A stretch of 64,000 nt of DNA from Stenotrophomonas maltophilia (GTDB lineage Bacteria; Pseudomonadota; Gammaproteobacteria; Xanthomonadales; Xanthomonadaceae). The notes below the pieces were generated by a model. It did no database searches, had not been told where the DNA came from, and saw only the letters and a program-made list of their open reading frames with translations. Each line of letters starts with the position of its first letter. The stretch's first letter is position 1. Shown here piece after piece: positions 11,074 to 20,087 of the stretch. The position numbers and the translations under genes are program-made. The stretch spans positions 4,233,001 through 4,297,000 of the forward strand of contig NZ_CP090423.1 in assembly GCF_023518235.1 (NCBI RefSeq), read 5' to 3'.

Positions 11074-12785
11074 CGCGGGCGATCAACATGCACGGGCGCT
11101 GGCCACTGCAGGTACTGGCGGCACTGCTGCTGTGGCTGCCGCTGCTGGCCTGGGCGCAACCGCGTGCCTGGCTGGACCGCGACCACATCGTGATGGGCGA
11201 TACGGTCACCCTCAATGTCGAGAGCGACCAGGGTGCCCCTGACTTCACGCCATTACGCACCGACTTCGACCTGAGCGGCCAGACCAGCAGCCGCCAGGTG
11301 GAGTGGAGCAATGGCAGCATGCAGCAGCGCAACCTGTACGGCGTGGCGTTGACGCCCCGGCGCAGCGGCGCGCTGGTGGTTCCCGGCCTGCAGGTGGGCA
11401 GCGTGCGTACCGCGCCGCTGACGCTGCAGGTGGAGGCGGCCAGCGTGGCCGGCCCGGACAGCAACGCGATGGCCTTCATCGAGACCGTTGTCGATGACCA
11501 GACGCCTTATGTGCAGCAGAGCGTGGGCGTGGTGGTGCGGCTGTACTTCGCCTCGCAGCTGGCCTCCGGCGAGCTGGTGCTGGATACCCCGGCCGGCGCG
11601 TCGCTGCAGCGCGTGGGCGATGACCGCACCGATGTGCGCCAGGTCAATGGCCGGCGCTACAACGTGGTCGAGCGGCGCTTTCTGCTGATTCCCGAGCGCA
11701 GCGGCGCGCTGCGGCTGGCCGGTGCGCGCTTCAGCGGGCGCAGTGCCGGCGGCTTCTTCGACGACTTCTTCGGCGGCGGCGACGGGCGCATGAACGCCAC
11801 CGGTGCCGATCGCACCCTGCAGGTGCGGGCACAGCCGGCGCAGGCACCGCAGCCCTGGCTGCCGCTGCAGGCGCTGCAGCTGCGCTACACCAGCGCGCCC
11901 ACCCGTGGCCGCGCCGGCGAGGCGGCCAACGTAGTGGTCGAAGCCATCGCCGAGGGTGCCACCCGCGCGCAGTTCACCGATCTGCCGGTGCCCGACCTCG
12001 GCAGCAGCGCGCAGGTGTTCGCCGAACCAGCGCAGTACGAGGAAACCTTCAACGGCAGCACGCCGCGGTTGAAGATCACCCGCCGCTATTCGATCGTGCC
12101 GCGCCAGCCCGGTTCGCTGGTGGTGCCGGGGCCGCGCCTGCCGTGGTGGGACGTGCGCACGGGCAAGGCCCAGGAGGCGAACCTGCCGGACCTGACCTTG
12201 GCTGTTGCCGCCGGTTCCGGCGCTGCCAACACCGCGCCGGCGGCACTGCCGCCGATCGACACCGATGCCGCGTTGCCGGGTACCGATGGCCGCGACAGCC
12301 GCATCGCCGCAACCGACCCGCAGGCCAGTGGCCTGTCCGAGCACCCGTGGCCGTGGATGGGCGCGGCCATCGGCCTGGCGGTGCTGTGGCTGCTGACCCT
12401 GCTGTGGGGCTGGCAACGCGGGCGGCGTCCGCCTGCGCCGGCGTCCGTGGCGGGCGCGTCGGCGGTGCCGACGGTAGCGAGTGGACGTACCGGTCTGGCC
12501 GAACTGCGCCGGGCGCTGGACGCGGAAGGTTTCGAACAGGTTGAAGCACAGCTGTGCGCAATGGCCGGCGTTGAACGCATCGAGCAGGTCATTGCCCGTC
12601 TCGGTGATCCGGCCCAGCGAGAAGTGCTGCAGGCGCTGCAGCAGGCGCGCTGGGGCGGGCAGGGCGATCTGTCGTCGCTGCGCGCGCGCCTGCGCGAGGT
12701 CTTCCGTGACGGACCGCACTGGTCAGCGGCTACGGGCGCCGCCGAAACTGGCCTGGCGCCGCTGTATCCACCGCGGCGAACCTGA
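11070..12785 (+). CDS. batD: BatD-like oxygen-tolerance protein
   Basis: The 571-residue product has an N-terminal signal peptide (cleavage near AWAQP, about residue 30), a periplasmic beta-rich region beginning RAWLDRDHIVMGDTVTLNV, and a transmembrane helix near residues 429-448 followed by a cytoplasmic tail. This is the layout of BatD. The motif GGFFDDFFGGGDGRMNATG (residues about 229-247) is the glycine/phenylalanine-rich loop often seen in BatD. It closes the six-gene MoxR/Bat operon. Function in the complex is unknown beyond a link to envelope stress or oxygen tolerance in other bacteria. Confidence 0.87.
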   Translation: MTRAINMHGRWPLQVLAALLLWLPLLAWAQPRAWLDRDHIVMGDTVTLNVESDQGAPDFTPLRTDFDLSGQTSSRQVEWSNGSMQQRNLYGVALTPRRSGALVVPGLQVGSVRTAPLTLQVEAASVAGPDSNAMAFIETVVDDQTPYVQQSVGVVVRLYFASQLASGELVLDTPAGASLQRVGDDRTDVRQVNGRRYNVVERRFLLIPERSGALRLAGARFSGRSAGGFFDDFFGGGDGRMNATGADRTLQVRAQPAQAPQPWLPLQALQLRYTSAPTRGRAGEAANVVVEAIAEGATRAQFTDLPVPDLGSSAQVFAEPAQYEETFNGSTPRLKITRRYSIVPRQPGSLVVPGPRLPWWDVRTGKAQEANLPDLTLAVAAGSGAANTAPAALPPIDTDAALPGTDGRDSRIAATDPQASGLSEHPWPWMGAAIGLAVLWLLTLLWGWQRGRRPPAPASVAGASAVPTVASGRTGLAELRRALDAEGFEQVEAQLCAMAGVERIEQVIARLGDPAQREVLQALQQARWGGQGDLSSLRARLREVFRDGPHWSAATGAAETGLAPLYPPRRT

Positions 12786-12842
12786 ACCGGCGCCGCTTGC
12801 GGGCTTTGTTAGAGTGCATTCATTTTTCGAGGAAACCCGCGT

Positions 12843-14162
12843 ATGACAGCAGCTGCTGCCGACAGGAAGAAGTTGCCCCTGCATTGGAAGATGGGCATCG
12901 GCTTTGCGATCGGCCTGGTCCTGGGACTGATCGTGCATGCCCTGGGCGGCAGCGTCGATGGCCTGCAGGCCGGTGCCAAGTGGGTCATGGACTACGTCAC
13001 CACCCCGGCGTCGGGCCTGTTCCTCAATCTGATCTTCATGCTGATCGTGCCGCTGATCTTCTCGGCGCTGATCATGGGCGTATCGGAGATGGGGGACATC
13101 CGCGCCCTCGGCCGCATCGGCTGGAAGACGCTGGCGTTCACCGTGCTGCTGTCCGGTATCGCGGTGGGCATCGGCCTGGTGCTGGTGAACGTGCTCAAGC
13201 CGGGCGCGGGCGTCGACCCACAGACGGCGGCGCTGATGCTGTCGGAGAATGCCGAGCGCAGCAAGGAGATCGTGGCCGGTATCCATGGCACGCCGAAGGG
13301 CATGGACATGCTGCTGTCGATCGTGCCGAGCAACGTGCTGCAGGCGGCATCGGACAACGGCGCGATCCTGTCGCTGATGTTCTTCGCGCTGATGTTCGGC
13401 ATTGGCATGGTGCTGACCGACAATGAGAAGGTCGCCCCGCTGCGTCGCGCCATCGAAGGCGTGTTCGAAATCTCGATGACCCTGATCAACCTGGTCATCC
13501 GTCTGGCTCCGTATGCGGTGGCCTGCTTCATGTTCAACCTGGCGGCACTGTTCGGCTTCGAGCTGATCATCCGCCTGGGCGCCTATGTGGGTGTGGTGGT
13601 GCTGGCACTGGGCCTGCACATGATCGTGACCTACGGCACCGCGGTGTGGCTGTCCGGCCGTTCGCCGCTGTCGTTCTTCCGCGATACCCAGGAAGCGACG
13701 GTGATGGCGTTCTCCACCGCGTCCAGCAATGCCACCCTGCCGACCGCGCTGCGCGTGGCCGACCAGATGGGCCTGCCGCAGCGTGTGTCGCGCTTCGTGC
13801 TGACCGTGGGTGCCACCGCCAACCAGAACGGCACCGCGCTGTTCGAGGGCGTGACGGTGATCTTCCTGGCCCAGTTCTTTGGCGTGGACCTGAGCATCGG
13901 CCAGCAGTTCATGGTGATGGCGGTGTGCATCCTCGGGGGCATCGGTACCGCCGGTGTGCCGTCCGGCTCGCTGCCGGTGGTGGCGATGATCTGCGCGATG
14001 GTGGGCGTGAACCCGCTGGGCATCGGCCTGATCCTGGGCGTGAACCACTTCCTGGACATGTGCCGTACCGCACTGAACGTGACCGGCGATCTGGCCCTGA
14101 CCACCCTGGTGGCCAAAGGCGAGCCGCACGACGGCCCGGCGCTGACCCCGCGCCAGGACTGA
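12843..14162 (+). CDS. Dicarboxylate/amino acid:cation symporter (DAACS family)
   Basis: The 439-residue integral membrane protein has the features of the glutamate/C4-dicarboxylate symporters (GltP/DctA). These are multiple hydrophobic segments, the serine-rich hairpin FSTASSNATLPTAL (about residues 290-303), and the cation-binding motif NQNGTALFE (NMDGT equivalent, about 324-332). A second re-entrant loop GGIGTAGVPSG follows (about 366-376). It imports glutamate or C4-dicarboxylates with protons or sodium; the substrate cannot be settled from sequence. The ATG is preceded by GAGGA at 12829-12833. It stands alone, 57 bases after the Bat operon, and is followed by a palindrome that can act as terminator. 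Confidence 0.9.
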   Translation: MTAAAADRKKLPLHWKMGIGFAIGLVLGLIVHALGGSVDGLQAGAKWVMDYVTTPASGLFLNLIFMLIVPLIFSALIMGVSEMGDIRALGRIGWKTLAFTVLLSGIAVGIGLVLVNVLKPGAGVDPQTAALMLSENAERSKEIVAGIHGTPKGMDMLLSIVPSNVLQAASDNGAILSLMFFALMFGIGMVLTDNEKVAPLRRAIEGVFEISMTLINLVIRLAPYAVACFMFNLAALFGFELIIRLGAYVGVVVLALGLHMIVTYGTAVWLSGRSPLSFFRDTQEATVMAFSTASSNATLPTALRVADQMGLPQRVSRFVLTVGATANQNGTALFEGVTVIFLAQFFGVDLSIGQQFMVMAVCILGGIGTAGVPSGSLPVVAMICAMVGVNPLGIGLILGVNHFLDMCRTALNVTGDLALTTLVAKGEPHDGPALTPRQD

Positions 14163-14190
14163 GCCCGGCACCACTGCTGGCGACCTGATC

Positions 14191-14230
14191 GGGGTCGGAG
14201 CCCATTCCGAACGGAATGGGCTCCGACCCC
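14191..14230. terminator. Perfect 40-bp GGGGTC palindrome, probable terminator
   Basis: Two perfect 19-bp arms beginning GGGGTCGGAGCC are separated by AA and followed by a TTTCGTTTT run. It lies 28 bases after the symporter stop. It is one of eight GGGGTC-class palindromes in the window. Confidence 0.7.
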
Positions 14231-14249
14231 TTTCGTTTTCCGGTCCGAC

Positions 14250-14278
14250 CTGACCCCGCCCGGCGACTATGGGACAAT
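14250..14278 (+). promoter_or_regulatory. Putative transketolase promoter
   Basis: CTGACC at 14250-14255 and GACAAT at 14273-14278, spaced by 17 bases, fit a sigma-70 promoter. The leader to the ATG would be about 39 bases. Confidence 0.45.
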
Positions 14279-14323
14279 AGGCCGCCCGCACGTCCGCGGC
14301 CGCCTCCCGATTCCGACAGAACC

Positions 14324-16321
14324 ATGACGCAGCCTACCCGTCGCCAGTTGGCCAACGCCATCCGCTTCCTTGCCGCCGATGCGGTTGAAACCGCAAAGTC
14401 CGGCCACCCCGGCATGCCCATGGGCATGGCCGACATCGCCGAAGTCCTCTGGAACGACTACCTCCGCCACAACCCGAGCAACCCGCACTGGTTCAACCGC
14501 GACCGTTTCGTGCTGTCCAACGGCCACGGTTCGATGCTGCAGTACGCGCTGCTGCACCTGAGCGGTTACGACCTGCCGATCGAGCAGCTCAAGCTGTTCC
14601 GCCAGCTGGGCAGCCACACCGCCGGCCACCCGGAACGCCATGAGACCCCGGGCGTGGAAACCACCACCGGCCCGCTCGGCCAGGGGTTCGCCAATGCCGT
14701 GGGCTTCGCCCTGGCCGAGAAGCTGCTGGCACAGCGCTTCAACCGCCCGGAGCTGGAAGTGGTTGACCACCGCACCTGGGTGTTCATGGGCGATGGCTGC
14801 CTGATGGAAGGCGTGTCGCATGAAGCCGCCTCGCTGGCTGGCACCTGGGGCCTGCACAAGCTGGTCTGCTTCTGGGACAACAACCACATCTCCATCGACG
14901 GCAACGTCGAGGGCTGGTTCACCGACAACACCCCGGAGCGTTTCGAGGCCTACGGCTGGAACGTGGTGCGCGATGTCGATGGCCACGACCCGGAAAGCAT
15001 CAAGGCCGGCATCGAGGCTGCGCTGTCGCAGAGCGACAAGCCGACCCTGATCTGCTGCCGCACCACCATTGGTTTTGGTTCGCCGAACAAGGCGGGCAAG
15101 GAATCCAGCCACGGTGCCCCGCTGGGCAAGGACGAACTGGAAGCCACCCGCAAGCAGCTGGGCTGGGAATACGGCCCGTTCGAGATTCCGCAGGCGATCT
15201 ATGACGGCTGGCGTGCCAATGGCGCCGGCACCCTGCGCCAGGCCGAGTGGGAACAGCTGTTCGACAAGTACGCCCGCCAGTACCCGGGCGAAGCGGCCGA
15301 GCTGACCCGTCGTTCGCACGGCGAACTGCCGGCCGACTTCGTTGCCAAGGCCGATGCCTACATCGCCCAGGTGGCCGCTGAAGGCCCGACGATCGCCTCG
15401 CGCAAGGCCTCGCAGCTGGCCATCGAAGCCTATGCACCGCTGCTGCCGGAAATCGTCGGCGGTTCGGCTGACCTGGCGCACTCCAACTTGACCCTGTGGA
15501 AGGGCAGCACGTCGGTGGCCAGCGACGACGCCAACGCCAACTACGTGTATTACGGCGTGCGCGAGTTCGGCATGACCGCCATTGCCAATGGCCTGGCCCT
15601 GCACGGTGGCTTCATTCCGTTCGACGCCACCTTCCTGGTGTTCAGCGATTACGCCCGCAACGGCGTGCGCATGAGCGCGCTGATCCCGGCCCACGCCATC
15701 CACGTCTACACCCACGACTCGATCGGCCTGGGCGAAGACGGCCCGACCCACCAGCCGGTGGAGCACCTGGCCTCGCTGCGCTACATCCCGAACAACGACG
15801 TGTGGCGCCCGTGCGATGCGGTCGAGTCGGCGGTGAGCTGGAAGGCTGCGATCACCCGTCAGGACGGCCCGAGCTGCCTGGTGTTCAGCCGCCAGAACCT
15901 GCCGCACCAGCCGCGCAATGCCGAGCAGATCGCCCAGATCGAGCGCGGTGGCTACGTGCTGGCTGACGCCGCCGGTACCCCGGACGTGATCCTGATCGCC
16001 ACCGGTTCGGAAGTCTCGCTGGCCACCGAAGCCAAGGCTCAGCTGGATGCGGCTGGCCTCAAGACCCGCGTGGTCTCGATGCCGTCCACCGACGTGTTCC
16101 TGCGCCAGGATGCGGCCTACCGTGAATCGGTGCTGCCCAACGCCGTGCGCAAGCGCGTGGCGGTGGAAGCCGGCGTCACCGGTTTCTGGCGCCAGTTCGT
16201 CGGCCTGGATGGTGCGGTGATCGGCATCGACACCTTCGGTGCCTCGGCCCCGGCCGACCAGCTGTACAAGCACTTCGGCATCACCACCGCGCATGTGGTG
16301 GAAGCGGCCAAGGCGCTGTAA
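14324..16321 (+). CDS. tkt: Transketolase
   Basis: Transketolase moves two-carbon units between sugar phosphates in the non-oxidative pentose phosphate pathway and uses thiamine diphosphate. The 665-residue protein has the normal bacterial length. It shows [18 protein letters not shown] near the N-terminus (about residues 23-40) and the thiamine-binding motif [13 protein letters not shown] (about 155-167), whose later Asn/Asp residues bind Mg2+. The pyrimidine domain carries [19 protein letters not shown] (about 465-483). The ATG at 14324 was chosen because the family begins with this sequence; the open frame runs upstream into the palindrome. The gene is monocistronic, with its own promoter and terminator. 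Confidence 0.97.
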   Translation: MTQPTRRQLANAIRFLAADAVETAKSGHPGMPMGMADIAEVLWNDYLRHNPSNPHWFNRDRFVLSNGHGSMLQYALLHLSGYDLPIEQLKLFRQLGSHTAGHPERHETPGVETTTGPLGQGFANAVGFALAEKLLAQRFNRPELEVVDHRTWVFMGDGCLMEGVSHEAASLAGTWGLHKLVCFWDNNHISIDGNVEGWFTDNTPERFEAYGWNVVRDVDGHDPESIKAGIEAALSQSDKPTLICCRTTIGFGSPNKAGKESSHGAPLGKDELEATRKQLGWEYGPFEIPQAIYDGWRANGAGTLRQAEWEQLFDKYARQYPGEAAELTRRSHGELPADFVAKADAYIAQVAAEGPTIASRKASQLAIEAYAPLLPEIVGGSADLAHSNLTLWKGSTSVASDDANANYVYYGVREFGMTAIANGLALHGGFIPFDATFLVFSDYARNGVRMSALIPAHAIHVYTHDSIGLGEDGPTHQPVEHLASLRYIPNNDVWRPCDAVESAVSWKAAITRQDGPSCLVFSRQNLPHQPRNAEQIAQIERGGYVLADAAGTPDVILIATGSEVSLATEAKAQLDAAGLKTRVVSMPSTDVFLRQDAAYRESVLPNAVRKRVAVEAGVTGFWRQFVGLDGAVIGIDTFGASAPADQLYKHFGITTAHVVEAAKAL

Positions 16322-16342
16322 GCAGCATCGCATCGTGATGAA

Positions 16343-16370
16343 GGAAAGGCCGGCGCAAGCCGGCCTTTCC
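16343..16370. terminator. Intrinsic terminator after transketolase
   Basis: A 12-bp stem (GGAAAGGCCGGC paired with GCCGGCCTTTCC) with loop GCAA lies 21 bases after the stop. Confidence 0.78.
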
Positions 16371-16381
16371 CGTTCCCCAGG

Positions 16382-16404
16382 GTAGATCCACGCCATGCGT
16401 GGAT
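16382..16404 (+). repeat. SMAG palindrome
   Basis: A GTAG-headed hairpin with arms ATCCACGC/GCGTGGAT, identical in sequence to the unit at 5718-5740. Confidence 0.85.
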
Positions 16405-16409
16405 GAACG

Positions 16410-16958
16410 TTACATCGCGTCCCGCACGTCCATCAGCGCAAACCCCAGCAGGTTCAATCCGCGCCATTGCGCCGGGTTGTGCGCATCGACGTGATCCTTG
16501 GCCAGGCCGATGCCCCAGACAAAATCCACCGGGCTGGCTTCCACCAGGACCTGGTCTGCCGTAGCACGCAGGAAATCGCCCAGCGCCGCATTCTGCGAAA
16601 ACTTGGCCCGATTGCCTTCGACCACCAACCCGTAGCGCGCCTGCGCCCAGACAGCCTCATCGAAGCCCTCGATCTTCCGGCCCAGCGCTTTTACTGTGTC
16701 GGGCGCGGGGCTGGCCAGTACCTGTTCGAGGATGTCGGTGGCACCAAACAGACGCGCTTTGCCAGCCATCATGAAGTGCTCGGCGGTGGGGTAGCGCACA
16801 CCATTGATGTTGAAGCCTGCGTCGTACCATTGGCTGAAACACGACGCCGAAACGCCCGTGCGTGGTGGCTGGTGGCCCCAGAAGCAGAGATAGCGCAGGG
16901 GCTCGCCAGCTGACTGGCGGCGTTGCAGGTCACGCAGGAAACGGGAATCGTCGTTCAT
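16410..16958 (-). CDS. NADAR (YbiA-like) domain protein
   Basis: The 182-residue product has the NADAR fold signature: FWGH at the N-terminus, FSQWYDAGFNINGVRYPTAEHFMMAGKA (about residues 42-69), and the C-terminal pattern DFVWGIGL followed by WRGLNLLGFALM. NADAR proteins act as N-glycosidases or hydrolases on ADP-ribose-linked substrates. YbiA and RibX homologues act in riboflavin-intermediate clean-up, and some NADAR proteins remove ADP-ribose from guanine. Which activity applies here cannot be told. I start at the ATG at 16958; the frame continues upstream into SMAG repeats. It stands alone between transketolase and the acetyl-CoA hydrolase gene. Confidence 0.85.
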   Translation of the reverse strand: MNDDSRFLRDLQRRQSAGEPLRYLCFWGHQPPRTGVSASCFSQWYDAGFNINGVRYPTAEHFMMAGKARLFGATDILEQVLASPAPDTVKALGRKIEGFDEAVWAQARYGLVVEGNRAKFSQNAALGDFLRATADQVLVEASPVDFVWGIGLAKDHVDAHNPAQWRGLNLLGFALMDVRDAM

Positions 16959-16988
16959 CGGCACAGCATAGCGTGCCGCCGTACCCTG

Positions 16989-17046
16989 GTAGGTGCCAAC
17001 CTTGGTTGGCACTGATGCTTTTTCGCCGGGCATGGCCCGGTGCTAC
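16989..17046. repeat. Two SMAG palindromes in opposite orientation
   Basis: A GTAG unit with arms GTGCCAAC/GTTGGCAC (16989-17012, plus) and a CTAC-ended unit with arms GCCGGGC/GCCCGG (17025-17046, minus) fill the gap upstream of the NADAR gene. Confidence 0.8.
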
Positions 17047-17057
17047 CGTACGCGCGA

Positions 17058-19010
17058 TTACGCAGTGCGCGCCAACGCCAGGCGCAGCAGCTGTGCGTTC
17101 AAGCGCTCATCGAAATTCTTCGGTGCCTGCAGGCCCATGCGCTGCAGGTACACCGCATCGCCGTCGCCGGCCGGCTGCCACAGCGCGGCCCACACGGTGC
17201 GCAGCTTGCTGCTGCGCGTCTGCGTGTGGGCCTTCAACCAGCCCAGCGCTTTCACCAGCACCTGCTCGATCTCGTTGAAGTCGCTGCCGAGTGGATAGTC
17301 CGGCAGGCTGCCATCGGTGCGGAACGGTGCCAATGCAGCGGACAACGCCTGCGGCGTGTTGCGCTGCAGGCGCTGCGGATCCGGTTGCGCAGCCGATAGC
17401 AGCTTGCGCGCAGCCTGCGCCTGCTGCAGCAAGCCGCCCTGGAACGGCGCCTCTGTGATCGCCGCCATCGCCTGCACGCAGTCCTCATCGGTCAAGCCGC
17501 GCAGATCGGCAATGCCGTACTCGTTGAGGTAGATGTCGCGCAGGTGGCGTGGGATGGTGGTGTGCCCGTAATTCCAGCGCACATTGGATTCGCGCCGGCC
17601 CTTGTCATCGCGCGCGGCGCGGAACATCAGCACGCTGCGTGCTTCCGGCAGCGCGTGCGCCATTGCCACGAAGTTGTACTGGCCACCCACGCCGGATACC
17701 ACACGTCCGTCGTCCAGCGCATCGGAGACGGCTGCGCCCAGCGCGGTAGCCATCATGCAGGAATTGAAGAAGCGGGCATGGCGGCGTTGCAGGCGTTCCA
17801 GCGTCTCGTTGCCACCATACAGCTGGTTGATCTCGCTGATGCGGCGCATGCCGATCGCGCGGCACTCGTCGTCCGGCAGCGTGCGCAGCCACTCATAGAA
17901 TTCCGGCGAACCCAGGTAGAACGCACCGTGCAGGTACTCACCTTCGGCCGCCAGGGTAGCGTGGTCGATGGACAGCGTGCTGCCGTTCTCGATGCGCTGC
18001 ATCAACGCCAGGTCGTCGTGCACCTTGCGCTTGATCACCCCGGTCTGCACCAGCCGGCGGAAGCCCTCGTTGAGCATTTCGCTGCAGCCGTACAGGCCCA
18101 CCTCGAACGGGTCCAGCCCGCCGATTTCCTGCACCAGTGGGTGGCTGGCCAGCTGCGGATCCAGCGCGTGCAGCACGCGACGGTAGCGCGCGTTGTCGGT
18201 GTGGCGCAGCACCAGCGCATGGCTGAGTGCATCGGCCAGGGTGCCGATACCGATCTGCAGGGTGCCGCCGTCGCGCACCAGCGTGCTGGCATACAGGCCG
18301 ATGGCATAGTCGGCATCGCCGACCGGCTGCCGCGGCAGGCCGAACAGCGCCGGGTACGGCGGCGGCGGGGTGATCACCAGATCGAAGAACGACACATCCA
18401 CCGTGGCCGAGCCGCCCAGGTAGGGCAGCTGCGGATCGATCTCGGCGATCAGCAGGGGCCGCGGCAGGCCACGTGCGGCGATGGCATCCAGGGTGTCCTG
18501 GGTGATGTCGTTGTTGCATGACAACGACAGCCGGCGGTCACCGGCGCGCATGGCCACCTTCTGCACGATCACCTGCGGCGCACGCTGGGCGACCGCGTCG
18601 GCGGCGTGGGTGTAGTTCAGGCTGGTATAGCTGGACTGTGCCTGGCGCGAACCGAGCAGGGCACCGGACTGCATGTAGAACTCTTCCACCTGTACATGCG
18701 CCGGCAGCGCGTCGCGCGCAATCGCATCGGCATAGGCCAGGCGCGGGAAGTCGTCGCCGAAATGGCGCTGCGCGAACGGCGCCATGAAGCGCGCTTCCAG
18801 GCCGTCGCCGCGCGCCTTCGGCGGGTTCAACGACAGCGCGGTGTACAGCTGCAGCGGCCGCGATGGGTCATGTTCGACGCGTGCATACAGCGCATTGAGC
18901 AGCCGATGCGGCTTGCCCAGCGCCAGCGGTGCCCCGATCCGCAACGGCCCTTCCACGCGCGCAAACAACCAGTCCACGGCGGCGTCCAGGTCGGTGAGGT
19001 GTTCGGTCAT
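17058..19010 (-). CDS. Acetyl-CoA hydrolase/transferase family protein
   Basis: The 650-residue protein belongs to the acetyl-CoA hydrolase/CoA-transferase superfamily. The C-terminal half has the typical region GVGGQYNFVAMAHAL, followed by RESNVRWNYGHTTIPRHLRD and YLNEYGIADLRGLTDEDCV. The glutamate of family members that forms the glutamyl-CoA intermediate lies in this half. It is about 100-150 residues longer than simple acetate CoA-transferases, because of extra N-terminal sequence and a C-terminal tail. The role is transfer or hydrolysis of short acyl-CoA; the acyl group is not readable. The ATG at 19010 is the first plausible start. It lies 34 bases downstream of the flavin reductase gene and may be co-transcribed with it. 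Confidence 0.85.
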   Translation of the reverse strand: MTEHLTDLDAAVDWLFARVEGPLRIGAPLALGKPHRLLNALYARVEHDPSRPLQLYTALSLNPPKARGDGLEARFMAPFAQRHFGDDFPRLAYADAIARDALPAHVQVEEFYMQSGALLGSRQAQSSYTSLNYTHAADAVAQRAPQVIVQKVAMRAGDRRLSLSCNNDITQDTLDAIAARGLPRPLLIAEIDPQLPYLGGSATVDVSFFDLVITPPPPYPALFGLPRQPVGDADYAIGLYASTLVRDGGTLQIGIGTLADALSHALVLRHTDNARYRRVLHALDPQLASHPLVQEIGGLDPFEVGLYGCSEMLNEGFRRLVQTGVIKRKVHDDLALMQRIENGSTLSIDHATLAAEGEYLHGAFYLGSPEFYEWLRTLPDDECRAIGMRRISEINQLYGGNETLERLQRRHARFFNSCMMATALGAAVSDALDDGRVVSGVGGQYNFVAMAHALPEARSVLMFRAARDDKGRRESNVRWNYGHTTIPRHLRDIYLNEYGIADLRGLTDEDCVQAMAAITEAPFQGGLLQQAQAARKLLSAAQPDPQRLQRNTPQALSAALAPFRTDGSLPDYPLGSDFNEIEQVLVKALGWLKAHTQTRSSKLRTVWAALWQPAGDGDAVYLQRMGLQAPKNFDERLNAQLLRLALARTA

Positions 19011-19044
19011 GCGCGGCGGTCCTGCGTGTGGGGGAGTTCGGGCA

Positions 19045-19602
19045 TTACAGCATGTCGGGCTTGAACCGCCGTCGACGCGAGACTTCCGCGCCGGACACCA
19101 TGAACTGCCCATCGCCGCGGTAATGCACCGTGCGCGGCAGTTTCGGCCGCGGCGCAACGTGTGCACGCACGATTTCCCAGATGAACAGGTTGCTCGACGC
19201 CACCTGGCTGTCGTCGTAGAGGCGGCACTCGAAGCACGAATGGCACTGCCCGACCAGCGGCGCGCCGACCTCGCGAGCGGGCATCGCGTCCAGCCCGAAA
19301 CGGGCGAACTTGTCGACCTCACGTCCGCTGCAGTTGCCGATGTCCACCACGGTATCGAGCAGTTCCACGCCGGGCACATTGATCACGCACTCGCCGCTGC
19401 CCCGGGCGAGTGTGAAGCTGTGGTTCTCGTGCCACAGGTAGGTGGCGACAAGCGACGGCGAGAAGCCCATCACCATGTGCCAGCCCATCGTCATCAGGTT
19501 GCGCTGGCCGCGCCAGGCGGTACTGACCAGCACGATCGGGCCGGGCTCGAGGAAGCGGCGGGCCTGCTCGACCGGGAATTCCTTCTTGGGCAGTGCTTTC
19601 AT
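19045..19602 (-). CDS. Flavin reductase-like FMN-binding split-barrel protein
   Basis: The 185-residue product has the flavin-reductase-domain pattern: PGPIVLVSTAWRGQRNLMTMGWHMVMGFSPSLV (about residues 18-50), the C-terminal ALPARE-like DAMPAREVGAPLV, and a conserved cysteine-bearing C-x-x-C-F-E-C stretch. Such proteins bind FMN and either reduce flavin with NAD(P)H or act as flavoprotein oxidoreductases. I use the ATG at 19602 because the frame upstream overlaps the blaI operator. It is divergent from blaI and upstream of the acyl-CoA hydrolase gene. Confidence 0.82.
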   Translation of the reverse strand: MKALPKKEFPVEQARRFLEPGPIVLVSTAWRGQRNLMTMGWHMVMGFSPSLVATYLWHENHSFTLARGSGECVINVPGVELLDTVVDIGNCSGREVDKFARFGLDAMPAREVGAPLVGQCHSCFECRLYDDSQVASSNLFIWEIVRAHVAPRPKLPRTVHYRGDGQFMVSGAEVSRRRRFKPDML

Positions 19603-19666
19603 CCGGGGCCAGGGGCGGGAGGGACCGATGCTGGCGCAGCTGCGATGAACCCGGAGTCGAGGGGGC

Positions 19667-19720
19667 TTGACACTGGGTTCGATTACGCGCGTAATCGGGT
19701 TGTCGATTACGGATGTAAAC
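19667..19720 (+). promoter_or_regulatory. Promoter and probable BlaI operators of the blaI/M56 operon
   Basis: A consensus -35 box TTGACA (19667-19672) is followed by a perfect 16-bp palindrome GATTACGCGCGTAATC (19681-19696). A second, imperfect copy with the same left half-site is GATTACGGATGTAAAC (19705-19720), ending one base before the blaI ATG. The first palindrome covers the expected -10 position. BlaI/MecI repressors bind paired dyads with TAC/GTA cores, so autoregulation is the likely reading. The BlaI binding itself is inferred. Confidence 0.65.
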
Positions 19721-19721
19721 C

Positions 19722-20087
19722 ATGACACCGATCAGCGAAGCCGAAGCCGTTGTAATGGAGGTGCTGTGGCAGCAGGCACCGCGTAGCGCCGAAGACGTGG
19801 TGGCCGCGCTGGCCCACCGCGACTGGGCCGAGCCGACGATCAAGACTCTACTCAACCGCTTGCTGACCAAGGGCGCGATCGCCGCCGAGCGCGATGGCCG
19901 GCGCTATCTGTACCGGCCCCTGCTGCAGCGCCAGGCCTGGGTGGAGGCACAGAGCCAGGACTTCATCGGTCGTGTCTTCGAGGGCAGGGTGGCGCCGCTG
20001 GTGGCGCATTTCAGCGAGCGCGGCCAGCTCAGCGCGCAGGACATCGCCGAACTGAAGAAGCTGATCCAGGAGCTGGACCATGACTGA
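19722..20087 (+). CDS. BlaI/MecI-family transcriptional repressor
   Basis: The 121-residue protein is a winged-helix repressor of the BlaI/MecI type. The N-terminal half reads ISEAEAVVMEVLWQQ then EPTIKTLLNRLLTKGAIAAERDGRRYLY, which is the recognition helix and wing (about residues 4-66). The C-terminal half is the dimerisation helix set. In known systems the repressor is cleaved after its partner sensor protease senses a beta-lactam. Here the partner is the overlapping M56 gene. No beta-lactamase gene lies beside it, so targets may be elsewhere. Two palindromes just upstream suggest self-control. Confidence 0.9.
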   Translation: MTPISEAEAVVMEVLWQQAPRSAEDVVAALAHRDWAEPTIKTLLNRLLTKGAIAAERDGRRYLYRPLLQRQAWVEAQSQDFIGRVFEGRVAPLVAHFSERGQLSAQDIAELKKLIQELDHD